From NCBI GenBank assembly GCA_902806595.1, contig CADCXC010000047.1, positions 124,001 through 188,000 of the forward strand: a stretch of DNA of 64,000 nt, in the 5' to 3' direction. Positions 1-11,937 of the stretch are shown one piece after another (positions within the stretch are counted from its first letter, which is position 1; each line of letters begins with the position of its first letter). Under the pieces are notes generated by a model. The model searched no databases and was not told the origin of the DNA. It worked only from the letters and a program-made list of their open reading frames with translations. Source of the stretch: Pyrenopolyporus hunteri (lineage: Eukaryota > Ascomycota > Sordariomycetes > Xylariales > Hypoxylaceae). The translations under genes were made by a program, and so were the position numbers.

Positions 1-1760
1 CCTCCAATTGTAACCCCTAACACCGAGCTTTAAAGTGCCCTTATCCCGCGTGCGGGAGCTCAGCTTATGCTAAATTCTCGCTTGGTCGCGTGCTGGCCTT
101 GTATGTAAGTGGAAGTTCTACCGAGGGGGGACAGTGGCGACTCACGCAGCCGCACCGTCTCCTACGAACTCAACTTAAGGCACTGGGCCAAACGTGGTAA
201 GAAAATCCCTTCTTCAACCAACGGCAGATCACGAATTATATTCAATTACGATAGGTGGTATAAATGCAGCTGGTTGTACCTACATGTAGTTCTTGACGAT
301 ATACCCTATATTGCCCTGGGCGATACCAAGCGGCGTAGACCCCATGGGCCAGGGACGGACTACGACCAGGATTAATATGCATTTTTTCCTCTCTTTTTTT
401 TCTTTATTGCCTTCCACCATGTCAAACGTCTACCCGAACTACACGTAGTTATACCAGCTTCCCATCAAGGCTGGAAACCATATGACCACTTCCCCCCCTC
501 TCCTCATACCCGCACTACACTGCTAGTAACACTAAAACGTCCTCTCTCCCACCCCTTCGGTGCCACCCCTTGTCTAACCCGGTCTCGATTCTCATTCGTT
601 GCCGTCCGGTAGCGTAGACGGCGAGATTGAACATCAACGTACTTGTGGGCCACGTTCATACCCATTAGCAATCGCCAGCTCTCCCAGCGCTAGGGTTAAC
701 AGGTATGGCGTGGCATGGACTTGCAACTAACTTCCAATCGTGGGATTTACTTCCACATTGTGGACTGTTCCGGTATTACTTCTACGTAGGTCCTTCGGTG
801 TCTCTTTATTACTTTATTAAAGGCGTCCCCGACGTATCTTTTGTATGTCTCTTGCTGAAGCCGGGGATGCCTTTCCTATGGCAAGCTTCTTCACTACTTG
901 ACACTAGACTAGTGTCATCACACACTCTTCAATTATTATTGACGTCTCCCATTTTCCATTTCTGGTTCTTGACGAGTACTCGCTACCGATTCTTTTATCT
1001 CCTGACTAATCGGATCCCTGATCGGCTCCGGCTCCTTGATCCACTCAAACAGTCACACGCTTCCTCCCTCAGCATACTCTGGTCGGTTCACCGAACCCGG
1101 AAAGGGTTATAAGTGCTTATAGAAACGGTTAGGGCTAGTTGCTTCTCCTTAGACAGATCCAGCTACGGCTAACGCCCGTTGATTTAGCTGCTCTCGGGTT
1201 TCTCTTCAACCGAGTCTTGTGGATTTATTAGTTCAGTTAGGCCGCTCCTGGGGGCTTTCTGTAACTTAACTCACCTGTATTTACCGTGCTCCTCTTCCCG
1301 GACCAGGACGAAATTAGACCACATCCACCCATACCTCTTTTATATCCACATGGCTACCCCTACTATAAATATATAAAGAAAGCTTGTCCCCCCGCCCGCT
1401 AAACCTATTTTCGGCTTTCCTCTTTCAGATTTCTTAGCGTTCCCCAGGTTTCCATTAGAGCAGACTCGACCTCTTGTCTGTCGACTCTGGCGCCGGCCTG
1501 GAGCTAAAACAAGTCTTCCTTGAATGCGGAGCGGGAGAGGAAACCCATTCCCCACGTTCTCTTCCTGAGGGGTAGCCGGAAAGGCCGTGACTGAGAAATC
1601 TGATCCGATCATTAAAGGGCATGCTCTTGCAGCTCTGGCATCTCTGACTCCTGTTGTGACGTCTAGTCTCTCCCTAGCCCAACTATCAGTACCACGCCTT
1701 CTGGAGCATGTGTCTTGAATCTGAATACCTCTAGTTCTCCCGTCAGTATATCTAGAATCC
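1..1760. other. Spacer without recognisable gene
   Basis: I see no protein family, RNA gene or strong repeat here. The longer open frames on both strands are short and low in complexity, and none joins across plausible introns into anything familiar. The last few hundred bases presumably hold the promoter of the D-lactate dehydrogenase gene that starts at 1761. Confidence 0.6.
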
Positions 1761-3905
1761 ATGTCAGCCAATCGCTTCGCCGGGCGCCTCCCTCCCGCAT
1801 GGAGGCGGAGGTTTTCTACTTCTTTACCTCCGAAGAAGTCTTTTACCGAAGGTGGGCCCGGGGCGGAACGAGCATGGTCCAACCCGGGATATAATCATCC
1901 GAGATGGACAGGGCGCTCCGTATTTGCTCTAACGGCGACTGCCGGCTTGGTGGGATTCGGCCTCGCTTCGGCTTCGCTCCAAGGTCCCCCAAAGCGCGTC
2001 GTTACACTCTTTGATAGTAAAACGCCGACTCCCCAGTATGCATCTTTAGAGGAAATGGAAGATGTGAGTCTACAGTCGTCCCAGTGGTTACTGTCCCTGA
2101 AGAGGGTAATCGGATTAAAACTTTGGCTAAGACTTTCCCCAGGCAATAAAGGAAATTCGTCGTGAGATTTCCAAGAAGGGTGAGCAAGAAGACATCATAA
2201 GTACAGATCCTGAAGATCTCCTCGCCCACGGCTATTCTGAATGGTCAACGACGAATCCCGACGGTCTACCTGTGGCCGTAGTATACCCGCGCTCTACCGA
2301 TCAGGTGTCCGTAATTGCGCGCGTCTGTCATAAATACCGCGTGCCCATTATCCCCTATTCAGGAGGATCGAGTTTGGAAGGAAACTTCTCGGCACCGTAC
2401 GGCGGTATCAGTGTTGACTTTGCGTACATGGACCAAATAATCCAATTTAACAAGGACGATATGGATATTGTGGTCCAACCAAGCATCGGATGGCAAGATC
2501 TTAACGATCAATTAAGCAGAATGGGCAGCGGTCTTTTCTTCCCCATCGATCCCGGTAAGTAAGCTCTCGTACTAATTGGCGTTCGCCCCCTTTCCTATAC
2601 GATTTAAAGAGGCCATGTTAGCTTCTATATAGAACACGTGCCCCGTATCGCCTGCCTAAATACATAAAGCCTCCTGAGATAAGAACCATGGCTAACGTGG
2701 AAATTCCGAATACAGGTCCGAGTGCCAAGATTGGCGGTATGATCGGTACCAACTGTTCTGGCACTAATGCGGTTAAATATGGCACGATGAAAGACTGGGT
2801 CATCAACTTGACTGTGGTTCTAGCAGACGGAACCGTTATTAAGACGCGGAGACGTCCGAGGAAGAGTTCGGCAGGTTATAACCTGAACGGCTTATTCGTT
2901 GGCTCCGAAGGAACTTTGGGCATTGTCACTGAGGGTGAGCCTCCCCATACTCGCGTTCGTTATAATATAGGTCCTGATAAGGTATAAGCTACTCTGAAGC
3001 TTGCCGTCGTCCCGGAGGAGCTCTCCGTAGCGGTGGTTACTTTCCCCACGATCCGCGACGCCGCCTCAGCCGCCGCCGAAGTCATGCAGACCGGAGTCCC
3101 GGTCGCGGCTATGGAAATCATGGACGAGGTCCAGATGAAAGTCGTCAATTTAGGTGGAGCCACCGCACCACGAGTATGGAAGGAAACGCCAACGCTGTTC
3201 TTCAAGTTCGCTGGGACGAAGACCAGCGTTAAAGAGAATATCGCTCGCGTCCAGGCTATCGCCAAGAATAATAAGGGTAGCAATTTCGAATTCGCCAAGG
3301 ATGCGCGGGAACAGAAGCTTCTATGGTCGGCAAGGAAGGAATCTCTATGGTCAATGTTAGCCCTAAGGAAGGAGGGCGAGGAAGTTTGTGAGTCTTTTCT
3401 CCTATACCCCTAATCATTTATCTTAATCTAGCGGCTTGGAGTAGGGACTCGTATACACGGTCTTCGTTACTTTTAACCCCTCGGTTCAGGGGAGATGAAA
3501 GTTATGAATTCTAACAAGATGATTTGTCCAGGGTCCACCGACGTCGCAGTGCCGTTCAGTAGGCTGGCAGACATTATAGAAGTCAGTAAAAAGGAGATGG
3601 ACGACTTAGGGCTATTCGCCAGCATTCTAGGTCACATCGGAGACGGCAACTTCCACGAGAGCATCATATATAACCGAAAAAAGAAGGAAGAGCTCGACAA
3701 GGTCGAGGCGTGCGTTAAGAATATGGTCAAGCGAGCGCTGGATATGGAGGGGACGTGTACAGGAGAGCATTCAGTTGGTTGGGGCAAGAAGGAGTCGCTT
3801 CTACTGGAGGTTGGTCCCGATACTCTGGGTGTCATGAAGCAAATCAAGTCAGCCCTCGACCCCCTATGGATTATGAACCCAGGCAAGATCATGGACATTC
3901 CTTGA
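1761..3905 (+). CDS. dld1: D-lactate dehydrogenase (cytochrome), mitochondrial FAD-linked oxidase
   Basis: Oxidises D-lactate to pyruvate and passes electrons to cytochrome c at the mitochondrial inner membrane. Five exons fit: 1761-2063, 2143-2554, 2716-2934, 2989-3387 and 3532-3905, giving 568 aa. The start gives an Arg/Ser-rich presequence (RRRFSTSLPP) and a hydrophobic stretch near residues 55-70, as expected for an inner-membrane enzyme. The FAD_binding_4 domain (about 137-275) carries PYSGGSSLEGNF and, after intron 2, the segment around IGTNCSGTNAVKYGTMKDW. The FAD-oxidase C-terminal domain carries HIGDGNFH and GEHSVGWGKKESL. Every exon join restores the expected family sequence; for example the last intron splits the Trp codon of WSTDVAVP. 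The 161- and 144-nt introns are longer than the other two (79 and 54 nt). The family is certain; the subtype (DLD1 rather than DLD2/D2HGDH) rests on the presequence and motif style. Confidence 0.93.
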
Positions 3906-6716
3906 TGTGTTTCCCCCTGGTCCATCTCACTTCCTACCGCCGAATGTAATTTACACGCAACCTTCGAACACCGATCTCTCGAGTCTCCCAGTTACCAGGG
4001 CCCCAAGTTCGACTATCCGTCATCAACACATATACTATTTCTCAATGACAGAGCTAACTGAAATTCACATACAAACACTAAAATTTCGCTTCCGGCGCAT
4101 GAAAAGGAGATTAAAACTCGGGATGAATCTACTAGCATTGGGCTTTTTGCATACGGGCTCACCGACCTGGTTTTTTTCTCCTTCGGTGTTCTATTAGATA
4201 GTGGGTAAACAAGGTATTGCATACCCTATCAAAAATTCAATCAAGGTTCTTCGGAGCTGCGCCAGAGAACTAGCTCGTCATTATACCTTGATGTTCGAGC
4301 AGTGCCAGCGTTTATCTATATGCCGGTCGTGTAGTAAAAAAGGGGGGAGGGAAAAGAAAGGGGTACCGACATTACAAACGCTCCGACGAACCGTTAGATG
4401 TTCATTCTACTAAATTGGTAAGCAGTACCTGCTGGTAATAATAAACCAAGCTCCCTTTATTTTCATCTAGGGGCCGCTACATCATTTCAGAAAGCATCAC
4501 TTGTTGAAATAGAGAACAAGTCGAGTAGCCTCTTCTATAGGAGGCAAGGGGGAGGAGATATATTTGGCCCATAGGTGCTTCATCTCATACTCGGCCCGGC
4601 TGCCTATACTTTATATTCCTTTATATTCCACATCGGACTGCTGCGATACTGGGTAAATATATCGTTAATGTTGAAAGGTTCTATCTCCTACCAAAGCCGA
4701 ACTCTCTTCGATATGCCTATTTTACTAAGTTATGGACTTCCCCTTATCATGCTGGGACCAGGTCTAGTGTGGGGTCGACTCCTTAATCGATAATCAGCCA
4801 CCCCCTTTTCGCATACGATGCCCTCTAGGGGGTGGGAGAGTGATTCGCGCGTACCAGGAAAAGAACGGTTTGCCAAGTCTTCTCTAATTCATAGCATATT
4901 TATCTACTTAGTTCGTCTTCTCGAGAATTCTTACGCGTAGAGAAAAGCGCGTTCATGGTAAGCTCCTTGAGAATACCGTGAATAAGCACTAATCAGACTA
5001 TATCATTCTCGTCCTGAAAAAGGTTCACAGGGCTCAAATCCTAGCCCTTCTATCACAAGAGTGCGTAACTGAATGTTTGATATGCCGGGACACTTCGACG
5101 TGTCATATATCCGAGATCTCTCCCAGGACCCATGCGGCGTCCGAATTAAGTAATATCTCTAGCCTTCCTCACATTGGGTTCTAGTCCGAGGACGGTTCCG
5201 TGTCAAAGAAAAACCAACGTGTGCTAAATGCAGATTCATCACGTTACAGGAACATGTCTTTGCTTTCACAGTCTGTGTGAAAATATTGAACCAACAGTAA
5301 AGTAATATCTCGGCGATCTCAAATGGTGTCGAATCCGTAGACGCCCGAGTCAAGAAAAGACGGCTACGTGGCAAGCTTCAATGCTGTCTAGCAGAGTCCT
5401 GCCCCAGACCTCTTATGCCCGATACTTGGGTGGATAGTCTTAGTGTGTCTAACAAAGACTACCGCAGCTTTCAAACACACGGACAAACGATCCGTAACGC
5501 GTCGGTTAGGTGCATGAGGTCTTACATCACGTGTGAAAACAGCCTCCATCTAATCACGAGAAGCATCCTTCCGGTTAATACCTACATATATCAGGGCTGT
5601 TTTTCGTGGTTACGTATCTACCTATTGATTCGTCAATGTGTACATGACGGTGGAAGTCGAGACTGATACTTCGGTTTGGTTATTCCATCCGATGGGTCGA
5701 GGGTCGATTTCGATTTCCAAGGACGAATCCAGATCAAGGTTATGGCTTGACGGCCCTGTGACTTATGTGATTATTTGGTGATTTAGTGGACTTCTTGAGT
5801 TACCTAGGTAGGTAGGTACTGTATTGCACGATGCCCACAGGGTGGTACCCATCTATTAGACTCGTTGCTAATGCGCTCTCTAGTTGCCGTGCCACTTCCA
5901 TCGTAGACTCTGAGAGCGTACCTACCCGGAAACCACATAACGTCAATACCTACCTAGGCAACTATACCTACCTACCTACCTACCTACCTAAGCAGCTGCC
6001 TACCAAGAGTGGATCTACGTATAACCCATACCTTTGCTAAGACGGGTGCTGTCGGGGCTCTTTCCCCTCCTCTTCCCCACCGTCCCGTCACTTGGCTACC
6101 TGACGACGCATCCGTGTCTACCGTCATCAACCCGTCCTCGATTCATCTACCTTTACAAATATCCTAGGTTAGCCTTAACTATGTGCCTCGACTTTGAAAT
6201 TGGGATTTCCGGTTTCCACAAGGCGTCCGGTGTCTTGTCTTGAATTCTCGTATGGATATTTTTCTTTGCCTTGCATCTGTCCCCGGATATCTAGATGGCA
6301 TCTAGCACCTGCCTACCTCGACTAGGGCTGTTGTTTACTTCCACAACACAGAGTATCGTCAGGTTAGTTACCTCTCTCCTTCCCACTCTAGATACCTAAC
6401 TATCAGTTATTGCTTTGCTCCTCTATTCCTACCGTTAATCCGTCCTACCCTAGGTAGGTAGTAGCAGGCACTATTTCACGTACCTACTACTACGCTGGCT
6501 TATATCATTACTTCACATCGTGGCCACTGCATCCTTTTACGCAAAGTGATCGAATCTTGATTCTGACTCTTCCCCTTCATTATTGTATCCCCCCACCGTC
6601 TAAGGCTTATTTCCCTGACGGCAACCCGATTTTACAATTTTCAGTACGCTGACACCAATTCTCTAGTTCAAATTGAGCCTACCCAGGTAGTTTATCATCG
6701 GGATCCGCCGGCCTCA
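3906..6716. other. 2.8-kb spacer with TACC repeats
   Basis: No gene recognised on either strand. The right half contains (TACC)n/(GGTA)n tracts at about 5803-5819 and 5948-5991 and again near 6450-6465. The last part, about 6480-6716, is the likely promoter and leader of the RdRP gene. Confidence 0.6.
5948..5991. repeat. (TACC)n microsatellite
   Basis: Tetranucleotide tract with a central interruption; the main run at about 5965-5990 has six to seven TACC units. It belongs to the family of TACC/GGTA tracts found in most spacers of this window. Confidence 0.85.
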
Positions 6717-9700
6717 ATGGCCCGTGATACACCTACGCCGCGGCCTGGTCCCGGCTCGCGTCGAGCAGCTGTCTCGTCATTTCTCAATAGCAGCATTAGG
6801 ATACCCCAAGAGGTTGGAAGCGACGCGCCAGCCGAGGGTGATTCCTGTCAACAGTCTAGCAATGCCAACTTCCCGCCTCCGCCATCTCAAGAACGGCCTC
6901 GCTATGTCCCACCTATGTCAAGGGGGGGGATGAGCCAGCATACTTTAGGCGGAGCCGAGAATATCTCAGGTACCTCGTCTAGTGGGAACTCTAGCCATGA
7001 TCTAACAGGTGAATGGGCTTCCAACCCTGTACAGGGGCAATGGTTATCTCGCAGCCAAGGTGTGCGACCCTACCCCGTACAAGCTCGAAACAGAAATGAT
7101 AGCAGGTCCAACGCCAAGTATGGCTTTAATCCTCGCCAATCGTTCAACGGCAGTGGTATCAAACCCAAATGGACGGAATGGGCTCAGATTTCCCTGCGTA
7201 TACGCAATATTCCTTCCACTGCCACTACTTTTGACTTATGGTCGCACTTCAAGAGTCATGGCCATATAGTCTTCGTTGAGATCTTCGAGATGAACAATGG
7301 GACTCGAGAGGAAAGTGGGAAAGTCATCTTCTCACCTCCCCCCCTTAAACAGTGTTGGGATAACGTCATGATCATGAATATTCAGGGCCAATCAGTCCGA
7401 GTAAGGGTCGATCTTATGAATGAGAAGCGAGCGCGTCGAGTGCCCGGCTCGGATGATCGTAGTTACCCGCCGCTTATGGTCATCGCAATGAATGCGATGC
7501 AATTTGGGGTGCTTATACGTGAGAATGAGATGATGCCATTGCGAACCATCCAAAACACTAGGGGCCGGTTCTTACTAACATCCAACCTACATAAGAAGGT
7601 ATTTGAGATTGCCTTTTCATGCAATATAAAGGATCCACGTCGCGAGAATCCCACCATAAAACACCCTTCACCTCTTGGTGAGATGGAGCATCTGCTAGAA
7701 TACAAGACCACGATTCCGTTCGCTCATCTCAACAAGATTGTCTTCATCGACGTTGACAAAGACACGTGGGCACTCCTTATTCCCCTGTCGAGCCCGCCAG
7801 CCTTCTACAAGAAAGGCGACTACGCCACCTCTCATTCGGGCAGCAAGAACACCTGGAGAGAGCAGGATGCTTGGAACCGTACCGTCGATATCACGTACGA
7901 CACATCCTGGTTCAAGGATGATCCCGTCTCTTTGCCTAGAGCTAGTCAGTTCATCGACATTGGCCGATGGACTACTTACCGGCTCTTATTCTCCAAGTCT
8001 ACCCTAACGATTTGGGAAGAAATGAAAGTAGCTCTTCAGGACTTCAATATCGCTATAGATTATGCGACCTCGGAAGAATTCGAAACGGTTCCGCCACAGA
8101 CACCGAGATTCTGGGATCAACTTGAATCCCGACAGCAGGATCAGGGTAAATCTGAAGCCAACTTGGCCCTACTCGCCCATACCGAAGATATTCCTCTTCC
8201 TTATGACGTCCGCTATCAGCTTGAAGCTTGCATCTCGCAAGGCTTCCTGAATGAATTCAACATCACCGCCGAGTTCTTGCAAAGGCTAGCGGACCTTTCG
8301 GAAACTCGTACCCGACGTCGCGACAGGGCGAGGGACCTCTTGACCTACGTCTTGGAGCCCCGTGCGAGAGACCTCGCTGGAGACCAAGGGAGGCTCGACA
8401 GGAAAAGAATATACGACCCAATGTCGCTCTTTGACAACAAAAAGGCTACCAGCCACTATCCAGAAATCTCGCTCCCCGAACACTGCCGATGGATGCGCAA
8501 GGTAGTGGTCACACCCACGACTATGTACCTCAGCAGCCCGGCGCCGGAACCTTCAAATCGTGTCCTTCGCCAGTATGCCAATTATGAAGACCGGTTTATA
8601 CGCGTGCAGTTCACCGACGAGCTCACGAAAGGTCGCATTCACTCAGATCCGGACAGCTCCCATGATAACGCTGTATTTAACAGAGTGTATCGAACGCTGC
8701 AGAACGGCATACGAATTGGCGGTCGCCATTTTCAGTATCTTGCAACGGGCAACTCCCAGTTTCGAGAGCATGGTGCCTACTTTTTCTGCCCGACGGATTT
8801 CTTAACCTGCGATAACATCCGAAACTGGATGGGGAACGTCAACCACATTCGAGTCGTGGCCAAGTACGCTTCCCGCCTCGGGCAATGTTTTTCAACAACA
8901 AGGATACCTAGGGCCTCTCCTATCGGCCAGTCTATCGTACAGATCGGCGATATTGAGCATAATGGTTGGTGCTTTACAGACGGGGTTGGCAAGATTGCAC
9001 CTAGCCGTGCAAAGTTCCTCGTGCAGAATCTTGATATGAATAGGAGCGCGAAAACCATCCCTTCTGTTTTCCAATTTAGGCTCGGGGGTAGCAAGGGAAT
9101 CTTAGTCCAGTGGCCGGACGTTCCGTTCAACGAAGTTCACCTTCGACCCTCGCAGAACAAGTTCACTGCGGTATCCAAGGGCCTCGAGATCATCAAAACA
9201 TCTCAGTACTCAATTGCAACGCTAAACCGACAGACGATCACCATACTAAGCTGCCTCGGTGTCCCTGATACCGTTTTTGAGGATATGATGAGGAAACAGG
9301 TGGCCAACTACGAGCAAGCCATGGAGGATCCGGGATTCGCCATGCAGTTACTCAGCAAATATGTTGACCAGAACGGTATCACAACAACAATGGCAAAAAT
9401 GATTGCAGACGGATTCATGAGTGTGAAGGAGCCATTTGTTATGACAATATTAGAGGTTTGGCGTGCCTGGTCCATGAGATTACTCCGCGAGAAGGCCCGG
9501 ATCGTGGTAGAAAAAGGCGCATTCGTCTTCGGTTGCGCAGATGAGACCGGTACGCTGCGGGGACATACAGAGTCAACCGACCCCAGGACCAAGGATCCCA
9601 ACTCCTTACCACAGATTTTTCTTCAGGTCCCAGGGTTCGGTGTCAGCCCGGGGGAGCAGGGCGAGTACACCGTCATCACGGGAATCTGTATGCTCGGGCG

Positions 9701-11003
9701 CAACCCGTCTCTTCATCCAGGCGATATCCGGGTGGTAGAGGCGGTAGACGTCCCAGCATTGAGACACCTTCGCGACGTGGTTGTATTTCCTACCGTCGGC
9801 GATCGTGACATTCCTTCCATGTGTTCCGGCGGGGACCTTGACGGCGACGACTTCTTCGTAATCTGGGACCCTCAGCTTATACCAACCGAGTGGAATCACC
9901 CAGCTATGCAACACGATGCGCTCAAACCCATGGAACTAGATCGAGAAGTGAGAGTGACAGACCTCATTTCGTTTTTCGTGCGCTACATGAAGAACGACTC
10001 GCTCAGCACTATTGCCCACGCGCATCTAGCCAGATCCGACGGGCTCACTGATGGACCAAAGGACCCCAAGTGCGTCGAGCTGGCGCACCTACATTCCAAC
10101 GCCGTCGATTATGCGAAAACAGGCCAGGAGGCTTATCTAAAGCCATCTCTACGGCCAAAGAAGTACCCGCACTTTATGGAGAAGGCGCCGCATAGAACAT
10201 ATCGATCAACCAAGGTCCTAGGTCTACTCTACGATCAAGTAGCGAAAGTAGAATTTAAACCGAAATTGGACAGCGGTTTCGACGCGAGAATCCTTCGCAG
10301 ATATGCGCTAAAAGACGAGACGTTGACGACGGTGAGAATGATCAAGAGACAGTATGACAAGGCGATGCGCCAGATCATGAATCAACATGATGTCGAAACC
10401 GAATTCGAAATCTGGTCAACTTTTATACTATCGAAGCCTCGGCTGGGGGGCGAATATAAGAGGCAAGAGAATATGGAACCCGTGATGACCAACCAGAAAG
10501 AACGGTTCAGGGCGGCCTGCGTAAAATTGGCGGGATCCAGAGAGCCCGACGTCTTATACCCCGTGATAGCGGCAGCCTACCGCGTGACATGGGAAGAAGT
10601 GCAGATTCTGCAGAGCAGGATATGGCTCGCGAAGAAGCAGGAGAGAACGATAATTGACGAGCTGCCGTTAATCAGTTTCCCATGGATCTTCGAGTACGAG
10701 CTCGGCCGAATCGCCACGTCGAAGGACGAGTTCGAGTTAGAGACGGTGCCGAAGCCAACAGAGACATGGTCGGATGACGACGGTGGTGACGACGAAGAAT
10801 TCAAACGCCTCGTTGGTGTAGGCGTCATCGACGAGGCAGCTAACAGCAATGGCTATGATTCTATAGGCCAAGGCATATGGGCGACCAAGCCAGCTCAGAG
10901 CAAAGAAACGGTCGAGGAGACGTCTCCCGTGTACGAGGAGATCGTGGAGCTCGAGGAGGATGAGGAAACAAGCATGGATGCTCTAGCCAAATTAGCTGAT
11001 TGA
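6717..11003 (+). CDS. RNA-dependent RNA polymerase (SAD-1/Rdp1-type, RNA silencing)
   Basis: Eukaryotic cellular RdRP that copies single-stranded RNA into dsRNA for Dicer in quelling or meiotic silencing. It is one uninterrupted 1428-aa frame. Residues 1-150 are Ser/Pro/Gln-rich and probably disordered. Residues about 152-230 (from WTEWAQISLRIRNIPSTA) look like an RRM-type fold, as in the N-terminus of SAD-1/RDR proteins. The RdRP domain runs from about 600 to 1170, with the catalytic loop CSGGDLDGDDFF; the three metal-binding aspartates of DLDGD are at 1040, 1042 and 1044. DLDGD rather than QDE-1-style DYDGD points to the SAD-1/Rdp1 or RRP-3 clade. The C-terminus is acidic (EEIVELEEDEE). All hallmark residues are present and nothing suggests decay. 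The lack of introns over 4.3 kb contrasts with its neighbours. Which fungal RdRP clade it belongs to cannot be settled by eye. Confidence 0.95.
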   Translation: MARDTPTPRPGPGSRRAAVSSFLNSSIRIPQEVGSDAPAEGDSCQQSSNANFPPPPSQERPRYVPPMSRGGMSQHTLGGAENISGTSSSGNSSHDLTGEWASNPVQGQWLSRSQGVRPYPVQARNRNDSRSNAKYGFNPRQSFNGSGIKPKWTEWAQISLRIRNIPSTATTFDLWSHFKSHGHIVFVEIFEMNNGTREESGKVIFSPPPLKQCWDNVMIMNIQGQSVRVRVDLMNEKRARRVPGSDDRSYPPLMVIAMNAMQFGVLIRENEMMPLRTIQNTRGRFLLTSNLHKKVFEIAFSCNIKDPRRENPTIKHPSPLGEMEHLLEYKTTIPFAHLNKIVFIDVDKDTWALLIPLSSPPAFYKKGDYATSHSGSKNTWREQDAWNRTVDITYDTSWFKDDPVSLPRASQFIDIGRWTTYRLLFSKSTLTIWEEMKVALQDFNIAIDYATSEEFETVPPQTPRFWDQLESRQQDQGKSEANLALLAHTEDIPLPYDVRYQLEACISQGFLNEFNITAEFLQRLADLSETRTRRRDRARDLLTYVLEPRARDLAGDQGRLDRKRIYDPMSLFDNKKATSHYPEISLPEHCRWMRKVVVTPTTMYLSSPAPEPSNRVLRQYANYEDRFIRVQFTDELTKGRIHSDPDSSHDNAVFNRVYRTLQNGIRIGGRHFQYLATGNSQFREHGAYFFCPTDFLTCDNIRNWMGNVNHIRVVAKYASRLGQCFSTTRIPRASPIGQSIVQIGDIEHNGWCFTDGVGKIAPSRAKFLVQNLDMNRSAKTIPSVFQFRLGGSKGILVQWPDVPFNEVHLRPSQNKFTAVSKGLEIIKTSQYSIATLNRQTITILSCLGVPDTVFEDMMRKQVANYEQAMEDPGFAMQLLSKYVDQNGITTTMAKMIADGFMSVKEPFVMTILEVWRAWSMRLLREKARIVVEKGAFVFGCADETGTLRGHTESTDPRTKDPNSLPQIFLQVPGFGVSPGEQGEYTVITGICMLGRNPSLHPGDIRVVEAVDVPALRHLRDVVVFPTVGDRDIPSMCSGGDLDGDDFFVIWDPQLIPTEWNHPAMQHDALKPMELDREVRVTDLISFFVRYMKNDSLSTIAHAHLARSDGLTDGPKDPKCVELAHLHSNAVDYAKTGQEAYLKPSLRPKKYPHFMEKAPHRTYRSTKVLGLLYDQVAKVEFKPKLDSGFDARILRRYALKDETLTTVRMIKRQYDKAMRQIMNQHDVETEFEIWSTFILSKPRLGGEYKRQENMEPVMTNQKERFRAACVKLAGSREPDVLYPVIAAAYRVTWEEVQILQSRIWLAKKQERTIIDELPLISFPWIFEYELGRIATSKDEFELETVPKPTETWSDDDGGDDEEFKRLVGVGVIDEAANSNGYDSIGQGIWATKPAQSKETVEETSPVYEEIVELEEDEETSMDALAKLAD

Positions 11004-11937
11004 TAAGAGGGTGTCCAAGTCCCTCGCAATACGTTTATGGAAAGGGTGGAGGAGCTTAATACTACGCCCTCACCTCTATGCCCTGACTCCTACATACATA
11101 CGTGTATGTAGGTACCTATATAGCTAGCTGGCTATCTCAAGGAGCTCAAGGAGATGATGTGTTGGTGTTTTTACTGATTCTTCCATTACATTTGCCATCA
11201 TCGTCGTGGCGTATGTTTCTAAACAGATAAATGCCTCTTACATTGCAAACGAAGCCCGATCTTCTTTTATTATGGTCGCACGGAAAGGGGTAAGAACGAG
11301 CTTCTGGGGAGGTGTAGGGCTTCCTTATCTGATAGAGCTCGTCATGATAAGATACCCGTAGGTACCTGTATGCGTAACCTTACGTAAGGCGGGGTTACGT
11401 AGCCAGGTGGTACCTACCACCTACCTTACCTACCTAGGTAGGTACCTAACCCCAGGAAAATGAAAAGAAGGTGGGATGGCGGCGGAAGAGGGTTGATCCT
11501 CAAGCGAAAAAAAGCGTAAAAAGCAAAGTCTTGGCAACGCACAATTTCCCAATGCCGACTCGCCCCAACTTCAGGCCTCATCGAACCCCCCCAAGATAAT
11601 CAGAGAGAAGAGAGAAGAGAGACCTTAGCTACGATACGTTCTCTGACGACGACGACGGAAAAATCTCGCATTTCCTCTCGAGGTAAGTTATACAGGCTAT
11701 GCGTCCAAACCATTGAAATTCCGTGTCGGCGCACGCTGGAATATTTAATTCCTATCCAGTTCCATTCCCACCCTCTTAACTCAGCAAGCATCTTGGTCCA
11801 CAGGTTCCGCGCCGGACAAGAATTAAAAAAAGGGCAAAATTCGGAACTAATCGCATCTCCAGATACCCTCAGTCTTCTTGCTCGCCACCCAACCCGACTA
11901 CCCCGAACACCGGAAGAGAGTACTCGTACCCGCAACC
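11004..11937. other. Spacer with TACC/GGTA palindromic tract
   Basis: No gene seen. A dense run of TACC units followed by GGTA units at 11411-11449 forms an imperfect palindrome centred on CCTAGG. The final few hundred bases are the likely promoter and leader of the NAC beta gene. Confidence 0.6.
11411..11449. repeat. TACC/GGTA palindromic microsatellite
   Basis: Five or so TACC-type units run into GGTAGGTACC, so the tract reads nearly the same on both strands. Confidence 0.85.

Noticed and set aside
705..1112. 135-codon open frame near the left edge
   Set aside because: Phe/Leu/Ser-rich pyrimidine-strand translation without family resemblance.
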